In this document: positions 25,116-33,401 of the stretch, in pieces | How the letters are laid out: every line of letters starts with the position of its first letter | Position numbering within the stretch: the stretch's first letter is position 1 | Assembly (NCBI GenBank): GCA_903916195.1 | Contig: CAIWVP010000183.1 | Location: forward strand, 1-36,818 | DNA: 36,818 bases | Direction of reading: 5' to 3' | From: an uncultured Verrucomicrobiota bacterium | GTDB taxonomy: Bacteria > Verrucomicrobiota > Verrucomicrobiia > Limisphaerales > UBA9464 | Position numbers and translations under genes: made by a program | Notes under the pieces: generated by a model | The model's input: the letters and a program-made list of their open reading frames with translations, nothing else | What the model was told of the DNA's origin: nothing | The model's database searches: none

Positions 25116-26657
25116 TCAATGGGCGGAGTTCGACGCCGTGGCGGTCGGCGCATGGGCGGCGGGGGAGGTCGCCGCGGGAGACTTCGCGGAAGCAGACTTC
25201 ACCACCTCGGCGACCGCGGGCTTGATGCGCTCGACGAGCGATCCAGGGGCGATGCCGAACCAGAGCAGAGCCCCGATCAGGACCGCGAAGGGAAGTTGGC
25301 GCCACAGGTTGCCGGCGTCGACCGCCTTGGCGAACTCGGGCCGGACCGGACCGTGGAGAAGATCGCGGATCGCGCGGAGCATGTACACGCCGCCGATGAT
25401 CAGGCCGCCCCAGGCCGCGGCGACGACGAACCACGGCAACGTCTTCCAGGCGCCGAACATCACCGTGATCTCGCCGGGGAAGTTCGCGAAACCGGGCAGT
25501 CCGCAGCCGGCCATCAACGCCATCACCGTCGCGGCGCCGATGAACGGCATCGGACGAAGCAGGCCGCCGAGCTTGTCGAGGTCGCTGGTGCCGGTGGCGC
25601 GGATGAAATGGCCCAACAACCCGAAGCTGAGCGCTGCCAGCAAGCCGTGCGCGACCATCACCACGACCACGCCCGTCACACCGATGACGCTCACGCTCGC
25701 GATACCGAGGAAGCAGAAGCCCATGTGCGCGAGGCTGGAGTTGCCGAGCAGCAAGGCGAGGTCCCGTTGGCGCATCGCCACGAACCCGCAGTAGAGGATG
25801 TTGCCGAGGCAGAGCACGGCGACCACCGGCATCCAGCGCGCGACGCCGTCCGGCATGAGCGGCAACGCGACGCGGATGAGGGCGTAGAGGCCGACCTTCT
25901 TGAGCACGCCGGCGTGCATCATCGCGGTCGCGGTCGGAGCGGCGGCGTATCCCGACGCGGCCCACGAATGGAACGGCCAGAGCCCGACGAGCGTGCCGAA
26001 CCCGAAGAGCAGCAGCGGGAAGATCAACGCTTGGGCCTGCTCGGTGAGGGGCTTCTCGGCGAGCCAGGCCTTGAGCACGACGATGTCGAGCGTGTTCGCG
26101 CCGGACAGGGCGTAGAGCACGACCAAGCCGGTCAACGCCACCAACGCTCCGAGCGTCAGGTACAACGTGATCTGGAAGGTGGCGTAGTTCTTCTGCTCGC
26201 CGCGGCCCCAGATGCCCATCATCAGGAAGGTCGGGACGAGCGCGAGCTCGTTGAAGAAGTAGAGGAAGAACAGGTCGAGGGAGAGGAACGCGCCGATGGC
26301 GCCGCCGGTGATGGTCAGCAGCAGCAGGTAGAACAACTTGGGCTGGCGCTCGATGTCCCAAGAGACGCAGGTCGCGGCAAAGGCGACCAGCGACGCCATC
26401 AGGACGAGCCCGATGTTCAGCCCGTCCACTCCGAGATGGTAGCTCAGACCCGCCGCCGGGATCCACGCCGCCTGTTCCTCGAATTGGATGTCGGCGATGC
26501 CCGGCTGGAAAGCGGCGAACAAGGTGATGGCCTCGATCGCGGTGACGGCGGTGGTCAGCAGCGCGATGAGGCGGACGACGACCCGGTAGTTGCCGGGGAC
26601 CAGCAGCACCAGCAGCGCGCCGACGAACGGGGTGAGGAGAAGGGAAGTGAGGGACAT
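25116..26657 (-). CDS. nuoM: NADH-quinone oxidoreductase subunit M
   Basis: A 513-residue polytopic subunit of the complex I membrane arm. Typical NuoM segments are seen: GVDGLNIGLVLMASLVAF, FFNELALVPTFLMMGIWG with the conserved Glu, FGTLVGLWPFHSWAASGYAAAP, NSSLAHMGFCFLGIASV, LPGFANFPGEITVM. It should carry one of the three antiporter-like proton channels. The C-terminal about 35 residues (AEVVKSASAKSPAATSPAAH and on) are Ala/Ser/Thr/Pro-rich and outside the usual core. Between nuoL and nuoN, 15 bases after nuoL. Confidence 0.96.
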   Translation of the reverse strand: MSLTSLLLTPFVGALLVLLVPGNYRVVVRLIALLTTAVTAIEAITLFAAFQPGIADIQFEEQAAWIPAAGLSYHLGVDGLNIGLVLMASLVAFAATCVSWDIERQPKLFYLLLLTITGGAIGAFLSLDLFFLYFFNELALVPTFLMMGIWGRGEQKNYATFQITLYLTLGALVALTGLVVLYALSGANTLDIVVLKAWLAEKPLTEQAQALIFPLLLFGFGTLVGLWPFHSWAASGYAAAPTATAMMHAGVLKKVGLYALIRVALPLMPDGVARWMPVVAVLCLGNILYCGFVAMRQRDLALLLGNSSLAHMGFCFLGIASVSVIGVTGVVVVMVAHGLLAALSFGLLGHFIRATGTSDLDKLGGLLRPMPFIGAATVMALMAGCGLPGFANFPGEITVMFGAWKTLPWFVVAAAWGGLIIGGVYMLRAIRDLLHGPVRPEFAKAVDAGNLWRQLPFAVLIGALLWFGIAPGSLVERIKPAVAEVVKSASAKSPAATSPAAHAPTATASNSAH

Positions 26658-26672
26658 GGACGGGGTGGGCGC

Positions 26673-28637
26673 TTACTTCATCGCCAGCCACACGACCAGC
26701 GCGACGCCGGCGGTGAACATGAAGGTGTAGGTCTGGATGTTGCCGGTCTGCGCCAACCGCAGGCCGCGGCCGACCAACTCGGTGGTGCCGTGCACGCCGC
26801 GCACGATGAGGCCGCTGAAGACCCAGCGATCGACCCAGCTCGCCAGTTGCGCGGCGAGGTCGTGGGCGGGCACGAACAGCGCCTCGTAGATCTCGTCGAA
26901 GTAGAAGCGGTCCTTCATCGCCCGCGCCAGCGCGCCGAGCATGCCGGGCAGCGGATCCTTCGGCGCGCCCCAGTAGAGGCCGAACGCCGCGGCGGCACCG
27001 AAGAGCAACGCGCCGAACCCGAACGTCGCCGCGAGCGGCGCGTGGTTGAACGGGCCGAAGATGCCGCCTCCTTCGTGGGCGTGGAAATGTGGATCGAAAT
27101 GGCCGCTGAGGAAATCACCGAGCGGTAGCCAAGCGATGGCGATGCTCGGGACGGCGAGGACGATCAACGGCCAGGTCATCGCGAAGGGAGATTCGTGGGC
27201 GTGGCTCGCGGCGTCGGAGCGCGGCGGACCGAAGAAGGCGATGATCACCAGACGCAGCATGTAGAAGGTCGTCATCGCCGCGACCACCACCGCGAGCGTG
27301 AAGAGCACCGGGCGCCCTCCGTTGAGCGCGGCCACGAAGATGGCGTCCTTGGAGTAGAAACCGCTCGTCAGGATCGGCACGCCCGCCAGCGCGGCGGTGC
27401 CGATGGCGAAGGTGCGGAAGGTGACCGGCAGCTTCTCCCGGAGCCCGCCCATCTTCCAGATGTCCTGCTCGTGATGGCAGGCATGGATGACCGAACCGGC
27501 CCCGAGGAAAAGCAGCGCCTTGAACCCCGCGTGCGTCGTCAGATGGAACATCGCCGCGTCCGGCCCGCCGCAACCGACCGCCATCACCATGTAGCCCAGC
27601 TGCGAGAGCGTGGAGTAGGCGAGGATGCGTTTGATGTCGTTCTGCTGGATCGCCATCAGCGCCGCCAGGACGGCGGTGAAACCGCCGATGACGGCGATGA
27701 TGTCGAGCGCGGAGAGGGTCCCGAGGAACGCCAGCGGCGCGGGCCACGCGGCCGGGACCTGGTAAAGGAAGAAGGTCCGGCAAAGCATGTAGACGCCGGC
27801 CGCGACCATGGTCGCGGCATGGATCAGTGCGGACACCGGCGTCGGGCCTTCCATCGCGTCGGGCAACCACACGTGCAACGGGAACTGCGCGCTCTTGCCC
27901 ATCGCACCACAGAAGATCAGCAGCCCGGCGATCGAGGACATCGAGCCGAGCAGCGCGGGATCGGCGCCGAGCTTGGCAGACAGGCCGGCGAAGCTGACCG
28001 AACCGACAGCGGCCCACACGATGAGGATGCCGAGGAGGAAACCGAAATCGCCGAGGCGGTTGGTGAGGAACGCCTTCTTGGCCGCGTCGGCCGCGGACGC
28101 CTTCTCGTGCCAGAACCCGATGAGCAGGTAGCTGGACACGCCGACCAGTTCCCAGAACACGAACATCATCACCAGGTTGTCCGCCAACACGATGCCGAGC
28201 ATCGAGAAGGTGAAAAGGCTGATGCTCGCGAAGAAGCGGCCGAAGCTGCGGTCGCCGCGCATGTAGCTGGTGCTATAGACCTGCACCGCGGTCGATACCC
28301 CGGTGACGACCAGGAGCATCAGGAGCGAGAGCCGGTCCACGACGAGCCCGATGTCCACGTCGAGGTCCCCCACGTGGATCCATGAGAACGGGGTCGTGAC
28401 GGCCGCGTGGCCGCCGAGCCCGAACGCGAGGAACAGGGCGACGCTGAGAAGGAACGACACCGATACAGCGGCGATGGAGAACGCCGCGGACAAGAGGTTG
28501 TCCTTCCGCACGCCCACAGCCACCCCGATGGCCGCGATGAGCGGCAACAACAGGATGAACCAGGCGAGGTCCTCCGGCCGGGAGCTGAAGACCGGCGCGG
28601 CGGCGGTGACGGCAGAGTGGGCGGCGTGGGCGTCCAT
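26673..28637 (-). CDS. nuoL: NADH-quinone oxidoreductase subunit L
   Basis: A 654-residue largest antiporter-like subunit of complex I. Core signatures are VDRLSLLMLLVVTGVSTAVQ, FASISLFTFSMLGIVLADNL, MFVFWELVGVSSYLLIGFW, GKSAQFPLHVWLPDAMEGPT, STLSQLGYMVMAVGCG, HLTTHAGFKALLFLGAGSVI and HHEQDIWKMGGL. The C-terminal region (about 560-654) should form the long lateral helix and last TM segment. The N-terminus starts MDAHAAHS, longer than usual by about 20 polar residues. It is 125 bases after nuoK, the largest gap inside the J-N part of the operon; no gene fits in that gap. Confidence 0.96.
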   Translation of the reverse strand: MDAHAAHSAVTAAAPVFSSRPEDLAWFILLLPLIAAIGVAVGVRKDNLLSAAFSIAAVSVSFLLSVALFLAFGLGGHAAVTTPFSWIHVGDLDVDIGLVVDRLSLLMLLVVTGVSTAVQVYSTSYMRGDRSFGRFFASISLFTFSMLGIVLADNLVMMFVFWELVGVSSYLLIGFWHEKASAADAAKKAFLTNRLGDFGFLLGILIVWAAVGSVSFAGLSAKLGADPALLGSMSSIAGLLIFCGAMGKSAQFPLHVWLPDAMEGPTPVSALIHAATMVAAGVYMLCRTFFLYQVPAAWPAPLAFLGTLSALDIIAVIGGFTAVLAALMAIQQNDIKRILAYSTLSQLGYMVMAVGCGGPDAAMFHLTTHAGFKALLFLGAGSVIHACHHEQDIWKMGGLREKLPVTFRTFAIGTAALAGVPILTSGFYSKDAIFVAALNGGRPVLFTLAVVVAAMTTFYMLRLVIIAFFGPPRSDAASHAHESPFAMTWPLIVLAVPSIAIAWLPLGDFLSGHFDPHFHAHEGGGIFGPFNHAPLAATFGFGALLFGAAAAFGLYWGAPKDPLPGMLGALARAMKDRFYFDEIYEALFVPAHDLAAQLASWVDRWVFSGLIVRGVHGTTELVGRGLRLAQTGNIQTYTFMFTAGVALVVWLAMK

Positions 28638-28762
28638 TTCAGGAGAGGGAGGGGACAGCGAGGGCGCGAAGGCGCGAAGGGCGAAGAAGGCGGACGGCCA
28701 AGATGGCGCCCTCCCTGTCCGTCGTCCTGTTCCGCGTCGTGGGATCTTCGCTGTTCATCGGA

Positions 28763-29068
28763 TCAATACTTGAGGCTGGTGAGGTCCTCGACGTGGGCGG
28801 TCTGCCGTTTGCGGTAGAGCGCGACGATGAGGGCGAGGCCGACGGAGACCTCGGCCGCGGCGACGGTGATGATGAAGAACACCATCACCTGTCCGTCGAG
28901 GTTGGCGTTGAAACGGGAGAAGGCGACCAGCGCGAGGTTCGCCGCGTTCAGCATGAGCTCGAGGCCCATGTAGATCACGATGAGGTTGCGCCGCGCCAGC
29001 ACGCCGAACAACCCGAGGCTGAACAGGAGCACGCTGACGGCGAGGTAGTGGTGGAGACCGGCGTTCAT
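28763..29068 (-). CDS. nuoK: NADH-quinone oxidoreductase subunit K
   Basis: A 101-residue three-helix subunit of the membrane arm, usual size. Conserved parts are [37 protein letters not shown] with the buried Glu residue, [20 protein letters not shown] with the second Glu, and ALYRKRQT near the end. Its ATG overlaps the nuoJ stop by four bases (ATGA), so the two are translationally coupled. AAGGA upstream, inside nuoJ, is a good ribosome binding site. Confidence 0.97.
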   Translation of the reverse strand: MNAGLHHYLAVSVLLFSLGLFGVLARRNLIVIYMGLELMLNAANLALVAFSRFNANLDGQVMVFFIITVAAAEVSVGLALIVALYRKRQTAHVEDLTSLKY

Positions 29069-29571
29069 TTCAGGTCCTTCTTGCTGAGCAGGATCACACC
29101 GACCATCGCGACCAGGAGCAGGATGGAAAGGACCTCGAACGGCAGCAGGTACTGCGTGAAGAGGATCCTGCCGAGCGGCTTGGTGCCGCCTTCGACCAGC
29201 TTGTCGCCACCGAACGGCACCGCACCGGAGACCGCCTTGGCCAGGATGCCGGCGATGGCCGCCACCGCGACGGTCCCGAGACCGACGGTGACCTTGCGGA
29301 GCTTCCGGCGCTCCTCCTCCTTGAGGTCGAGCAGCATGATGACGAAGAGGAACAGCACCATCACGGCGCCCGCGTAGACGAGCACCTGGACGGCGGCGAG
29401 AAAGAAGGCGTGCAGCAGGACGAAGAGCCCGGCCATCGAGACGATGGTCAGCACGAGGAACATCGCGCTGGTGACCGGGTTCCGGCTGAGCGGGTTCGCG
29501 ACGCACAGGAAGCCGCACAGCAACGTGAGGCCGGCGAAGGCGTAGAAAAGGAGATCGGTGAATTCTGGCAT
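29065..29571 (-). CDS. nuoJ: NADH-quinone oxidoreductase subunit J
   Basis: A 168-residue five-helix membrane subunit, usual size. Conserved parts are [40 protein letters not shown] with the pi-bulge helix motif, and [15 protein letters not shown]. Its start is 4 bases after the stop of hicA, so it is read from the same transcript unless hicA carries its own terminator, which is not seen. No Shine-Dalgarno is obvious upstream, so its translation may depend on ribosomes finishing hicA. Confidence 0.96.
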   Translation of the reverse strand: MPEFTDLLFYAFAGLTLLCGFLCVANPLSRNPVTSAMFLVLTIVSMAGLFVLLHAFFLAAVQVLVYAGAVMVLFLFVIMLLDLKEEERRKLRKVTVGLGTVAVAAIAGILAKAVSGAVPFGGDKLVEGGTKPLGRILFTQYLLPFEVLSILLLVAMVGVILLSKKDLK

Positions 29572-29575
29572 CGGG

Positions 29576-29788
29576 TCAGAGGTCGTCAGGTTGCAATCCG
29601 GTGTGCTTGGCGATAAGGGACATCATCGCCGGACCGATTTCGTCGTTTTCGTGGAAAGCGGACACATGATCAGGCCAGCCAGCGCGTTGCAGGACCCCGT
29701 GCGAGCCGCTGGCGCGCTTGACGCTCCAACCGATGAGTCGCAGCGCAGCCAAGACCCTTCGTGCTTTGGATGAATGCCATAGGCTCAT
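29576..29788 (-). CDS. hicA: HicA-family toxin
   Basis: A 70-residue HicA/YcfA-like protein, usual size about 60-80. The fold pattern is seen as RRVLAALRLIGWSVKRASGSHGVL, with the catalytic His30 in the GSH motif, then DHVSAFHENDEIGPAMMSLI, and a final HTGL as in the family (KPGTLRSILKQAGL). HicA toxins are double-stranded RNA-binding-like ribonucleases that cleave mRNA. It overlaps the stop of hicB by four bases (ATGA) and ends 4 bases before nuoJ. The core residues needed for activity appear intact, so it is probably functional. Confidence 0.85.
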   Translation of the reverse strand: MSLWHSSKARRVLAALRLIGWSVKRASGSHGVLQRAGWPDHVSAFHENDEIGPAMMSLIAKHTGLQPDDL

Positions 29789-29991
29789 GCCGGAACGGCA
29801 AACATCTCCGCCGATTCGGGAACCTCCTCACCATGTTCCAAGCGGTCAGCGATGACGCGTAACGCCAGCGCCTTGGCCTTGGCCACAGCGTCGCCGCGGG
29901 TGGAGCCATAGATCATGACCCCGGGTAGGTCGGACACCTCCGCGATCCAGCGGCCGTCTTCCTCGCGAGCGATCTCGATGCGCAAGTTCAT
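29785..29991 (-). CDS. hicB: HicB-family antitoxin (short form)
   Basis: A 68-residue partial-RNase-H-fold protein: LRIEIAREEDGRWIAEVSDL, PGVMIYGSTRGDAVAKAKAL, ALRVIADRLEHGEEVPE. This is the short HicB/UPF0150 type without the C-terminal DNA-binding helix-turn-helix or ribbon-helix-helix domain of longer HicB, so self-repression through DNA binding is not expected. It should bind and block HicA. It starts 12 bases after the nuoI stop with only a weak AGG upstream. Confidence 0.87.
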   Translation of the reverse strand: MNLRIEIAREEDGRWIAEVSDLPGVMIYGSTRGDAVAKAKALALRVIADRLEHGEEVPESAEMFAVPA

Positions 29992-30003
29992 GGGTCCAAC
30001 CTA

Positions 30004-30579
30004 TCAGGTCGTGGTCAACGGGAACACTTCCTGTTCCGAGGCCTCCTCCAGCTTGTGCTTCCACTTCTGGATGCCGGCGTGGGTCCCGCCGAGCTTCAGG
30101 AGCTTTTCCTTGTCGTAGATCATCTCCTCGCGGCTCGTGCCGGTGAGGGAATAGTCCTTCTGGAGGAAGATGGCCTCCTCGGGGCAGACCTCTTGGCACA
30201 GGCCGCAGAAGATGCACCGGAGCATGTTGATCTCGAACTCCTTCGGCATCTTCTCCGCGTTCGAGCGGTCGGCCGGCTTCCCGTCCTGGCCGGGCGGCGT
30301 GATGCGGATGGCCTTGGGCGGGCAGACGAACTCGCAGAGTTGGCAGCTCACGCACTTCGTCGCTCCATCCTGGTCCTTCACGAGATAGGGCGCGCCGCGA
30401 TAACCCTCGGGCACGACCCATTTCTGCTCCGGATACTCCATCGTGATCGGCTTGTTGCCGAGGAACGGAGCGGTCTTCTTGAAATGCTTCCACGTGACGC
30501 TCAGACCGCCGAGGAAGGACGGCAGATAAGTGCGCTCGTATGCGGTCAACGGCTTGCGTTCGACAACCTTGGTGCTCAT
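30004..30579 (-). CDS. nuoI: NADH-quinone oxidoreductase subunit I
   Basis: A 191-residue ferredoxin-like subunit carrying two [4Fe-4S] clusters (N6a, N6b). First motif Cys76-Cys79-Cys82-Cys86 in CVSCQLCEFVCP, second Cys122-Cys125-Cys128-Cys132 in CIFCGLCQEVCP. It passes electrons toward NuoB. AAGGA lies 5 bases before the ATG at 30579 and fixes the start. The C-terminal tail (LEEASEQEVFPLTTT) is polar. It follows nuoH by 7 bases and is followed by hicB rather than directly by nuoJ. Confidence 0.97.
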   Translation of the reverse strand: MSTKVVERKPLTAYERTYLPSFLGGLSVTWKHFKKTAPFLGNKPITMEYPEQKWVVPEGYRGAPYLVKDQDGATKCVSCQLCEFVCPPKAIRITPPGQDGKPADRSNAEKMPKEFEINMLRCIFCGLCQEVCPEEAIFLQKDYSLTGTSREEMIYDKEKLLKLGGTHAGIQKWKHKLEEASEQEVFPLTTT

Positions 30580-30586
30580 GCGGTCC

Positions 30587-31675
30587 TTAACGATTCGTGA
30601 ACGCAACCACGAGGGCGGTCACGAGGATGTTGGCCAAGGCCAGCGGGATGAAACGGCGCCATCCCAGGTCCATCAGCTGGTCGTAGCGGAAGCGCGGGAA
30701 CATCCAGCGCACCCAGATGAAGAGCACCATGAACGCCGCCATCTTCGCGACGAAGATGCCGATGTGCAGGATGCCGCCGAGCAGGCCGTCCGCGGGTTCC
30801 CCCAAGAAGGGCAGCGACCACCCGCCGAAGAAGAGCGTCACCATCATCGCCGAGCTGGCGATCATGTTCGCGTACTCCCCGAGGAAGAAGAGCGCGAACT
30901 TCATCGAACTGTATTCGGTGTGGTATCCGCCGACGAGCTCCGACTCGGATTCCGGGAGGTCGAACGGCAGGCGGTTGGTCTCCGCGAACGCCGCGACCAA
31001 GAAGATCACGAACGCCACCGGCTGCTTCAGCACCAGCCATCCGCCGTGCGCCTGGTACTCGACGACCTTTGAGAGGTTCAGGTCGCCGACCAGCATGAAG
31101 ATGGACACGACGCTCATGCCCATCGCGATCTCGTACGAGATCATCTGCGCGCTGGAGCGGATGCCGCCGAGAAACGGGTACTTCGAGTTCGCCGCGTAGC
31201 CCGCGAGCACGATGCCGTAGACGCCGAGCGAGACGATGCCGAAGGTGTAGAGGATGCCGACGTTCAGGTCGGCGATGACCATCTTGTTGTCCGGGTTCCC
31301 GAGCGTGGACCCGAACGGGATCACCGCCAGCGTCATGAACGCCGGGATGACCGCGATGGCCGGCGCGAGCCAGAAGTACACGGTCCGCACGTAGCTGGGG
31401 GTGAAGTCCTCTTTGAGCAGGAACTTCAGGCCGTCCGCCATCGGCTGGAAGACACCGAGCCGCGTGAGGAACGGCCCGAGGACCGGGATGAACTCCACCA
31501 TCGGCGGCGCGGTCCGGTTCGGGCCGACCCGGTCCTGGATCCATGCGGAGACCTTGCGCTCCACCAGCACGGCGTAGGCGACGAAGGTCATCGTCACGCC
31601 GAAGACCACCGCGATCTTCAGCACGCTGAAGAGGAGGAACTGGACCGTCGGATCGAGATATTTGAGGGCGTCCAT
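30587..31675 (-). CDS. nuoH: NADH-quinone oxidoreductase subunit H
   Basis: A 362-residue membrane subunit that joins the arms and lines the quinone site. Conserved parts are ERKVSAWIQDRVGPNRT, GVFQPMADGLKFLLKEDFTP, FAETNRLPFDLPESESELVGGYHTEY (in pieces), GLLGGILHIGIFVAKMAAFM and IWVRWMFPRFRYDQLM. Usual length is about 325-360. Read between nuoG and nuoI with 6-7 bases on each side. Confidence 0.97.
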   Translation of the reverse strand: MDALKYLDPTVQFLLFSVLKIAVVFGVTMTFVAYAVLVERKVSAWIQDRVGPNRTAPPMVEFIPVLGPFLTRLGVFQPMADGLKFLLKEDFTPSYVRTVYFWLAPAIAVIPAFMTLAVIPFGSTLGNPDNKMVIADLNVGILYTFGIVSLGVYGIVLAGYAANSKYPFLGGIRSSAQMISYEIAMGMSVVSIFMLVGDLNLSKVVEYQAHGGWLVLKQPVAFVIFLVAAFAETNRLPFDLPESESELVGGYHTEYSSMKFALFFLGEYANMIASSAMMVTLFFGGWSLPFLGEPADGLLGGILHIGIFVAKMAAFMVLFIWVRWMFPRFRYDQLMDLGWRRFIPLALANILVTALVVAFTNR

Positions 31676-31681
31676 GTCGGG

Positions 31682-33394
31682 TCAGAGCGGAACGTTCACG
31701 CCGGTGTCGCCCACCTTGGACCATTCAAGGCCGGCGAACGCGGGCACTTCCTTCGCCATCTGGTTGAACAGCCCTTCGATGCTCACGAAACCGTCCTGAC
31801 CGGTGACGCCCAGCACGATGTCGTGCAGGAACTCCCACTCGGCGCGGGCATCGCCGGGCGCTTCGACGGCCTTGATGAACTTCTGCAGCCGGCCCTTCAC
31901 GTTCACGAAGGTGCCGCGCTTCTCGGCGTGGGCCGCTCCCGGCAGCAGATGCGTGGCGGCCGCCGTCGTGGCGTTCGGCAGGATATCGCTGACGACCAGC
32001 GTCTCCAGCTTCGCGAGCAGATCAGATCCGATCCCGTGCTTCGTCACGTCTTCGCCGAAGACGATGAGCGTCTTGATGGAACCGGCGGCGATACCGGCGG
32101 CGACCTTGGACAGGTCGGCGGCCGCGAAGCCGTTCAAGCGTGCCCCGTTGGTGTTCGGGTTCTTGTCGGCGGCGACCAGCAACTTGTCGGCTTCACCGAT
32201 CCGCGCGACGGATGCGGTCCGTGCTCCGAGCTTGTCCGCGAGCTTCTTCAGCAAGAAGAGCTCCTCGGTGGTCTGCCGCGCAGAAGCGATGATGGCCACG
32301 CTGCCCTGCGGCGCCGAGGCGAGCTTGGCGGAGACCTCTTTCAACGCCGCCGTCCAGGTCGACCTGAGGCCGCCGACCCTCACGTCCTTCAGCCGGTCCC
32401 CACGCCCGACCCACTGGTAGTTCAGCCGGCCCGAATCGCACATCCAAGGACCGTTGACCGCGTCGTTCTCGCGCGGCTCGTAGCGTTGGATGGCCCCTTC
32501 ACGGGACCCGATGGTGATGCTGCAACCGGTGCCGCAGCTGGTGCAGACGCTCTTGGTCTCCTTGAGGAACCAGACGCGCATCTTGAACCGGAAATCTTTC
32601 GACGTCAGCGCGCCCACCGGGCAGAGGTCCACGGTGTTGAGCGTGTAGTTGTTGTCGAAGGCGCCTTCCTTCCATGCCGCGATGGTGTTGTACGAACCGC
32701 GGTTCACGATGCCGAGCGCGTCGTCGCCGACGATGTCCTTGGTGAACCGGATGCACCGGGTACAGAGGATGCAGCGCTCGTCGTCGAGCACGATGCGCGG
32801 CCCGAGGTCGACGGCTTTGGGCTTGTGCACCTTCGCTTCGACGAAGCGGCTGCCGGCCTGGCCGTGCTGCACGGAATATTCCTGCAGCTTGCATTCGCCG
32901 GCCTGGTCGCAGATCGGGCAGTCGAGCGGATGGTTGATGAGCAGCGATTCGAGCACCGCTTCGCGCATCTGTTTCGTCGCGGGCGAATCGGCGTAGATCT
33001 CCATGCCCGGAGAGATCGGTGTGGCGCAAGCGATGGCGCCGCGCGGGGTGCCGGGCTCGTAGGGGAGGACCGACTTGGCGATCTTGGGCGAACCGTCCTC
33101 GTTCAGGACCGGTTTGCGGTCCGGCCCCATCATCGGCGTGCCGAACTCGACCAGGCACATGCGGCAGTTGCCGGCGACCGGGAGCTTGTCGTGGTAGCAG
33201 TAGTGCGGGATGTCCACGCCGGCGCAGCGCGCGGCCTGGAGCATCGTCGTCGCCTGCGGCTTGCCCTGCCAATCAGGCATGGTCTTGGGCACCTGCAAGG
33301 TCTTGCCGTTGACCTTGACGGTCAACGTCTCGACCGGCGGCGGTGCCGCGGGCGCGGACGCGGGCTCGGTGGATGGGATCGCGGGGGCTGACAT
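31682..33394 (-). CDS. nuoG: NADH-quinone oxidoreductase subunit G
   Basis: A 570-residue iron-sulphur subunit, much shorter than the 908-residue E. coli form. [2Fe-2S] ligands are Cys66, Cys77, Cys80 and Cys123. The His/Cys [4Fe-4S] site is His155-Cys159-Cys162-Cys168. The next [4Fe-4S] site is in CILCTRCIRF plus CPVGAL. A fourth, N7-like site is in CTSCGTGC with MCDSGR. The rest is a reduced molybdopterin-oxidoreductase-like domain without cofactor motifs. The first about 20 residues (SAPAIPSTEPASAPAAPPP) are an unusual Ala/Pro extension. The ATG at 33394 starts 7 bases after the nuoF stop; an upstream continuation of the frame overlaps nuoF and is rejected. Confidence 0.95.
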   Translation of the reverse strand: MSAPAIPSTEPASAPAAPPPVETLTVKVNGKTLQVPKTMPDWQGKPQATTMLQAARCAGVDIPHYCYHDKLPVAGNCRMCLVEFGTPMMGPDRKPVLNEDGSPKIAKSVLPYEPGTPRGAIACATPISPGMEIYADSPATKQMREAVLESLLINHPLDCPICDQAGECKLQEYSVQHGQAGSRFVEAKVHKPKAVDLGPRIVLDDERCILCTRCIRFTKDIVGDDALGIVNRGSYNTIAAWKEGAFDNNYTLNTVDLCPVGALTSKDFRFKMRVWFLKETKSVCTSCGTGCSITIGSREGAIQRYEPRENDAVNGPWMCDSGRLNYQWVGRGDRLKDVRVGGLRSTWTAALKEVSAKLASAPQGSVAIIASARQTTEELFLLKKLADKLGARTASVARIGEADKLLVAADKNPNTNGARLNGFAAADLSKVAAGIAAGSIKTLIVFGEDVTKHGIGSDLLAKLETLVVSDILPNATTAAATHLLPGAAHAEKRGTFVNVKGRLQKFIKAVEAPGDARAEWEFLHDIVLGVTGQDGFVSIEGLFNQMAKEVPAFAGLEWSKVGDTGVNVPL

Positions 33395-33401
33395 CGCTGG
33401 A

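Noticed and set aside
25119-27128. Long open plus-strand frame opposite nuoM and nuoL
   Set aside because: Highly charged, repetitive shadow of two clear membrane-protein genes; no domain pattern.
28638-28762. Possible small gene between nuoL and nuoK
   Set aside because: Only short frames; the sequence is a purine-rich GCGAAGG-type stretch with no start signal.
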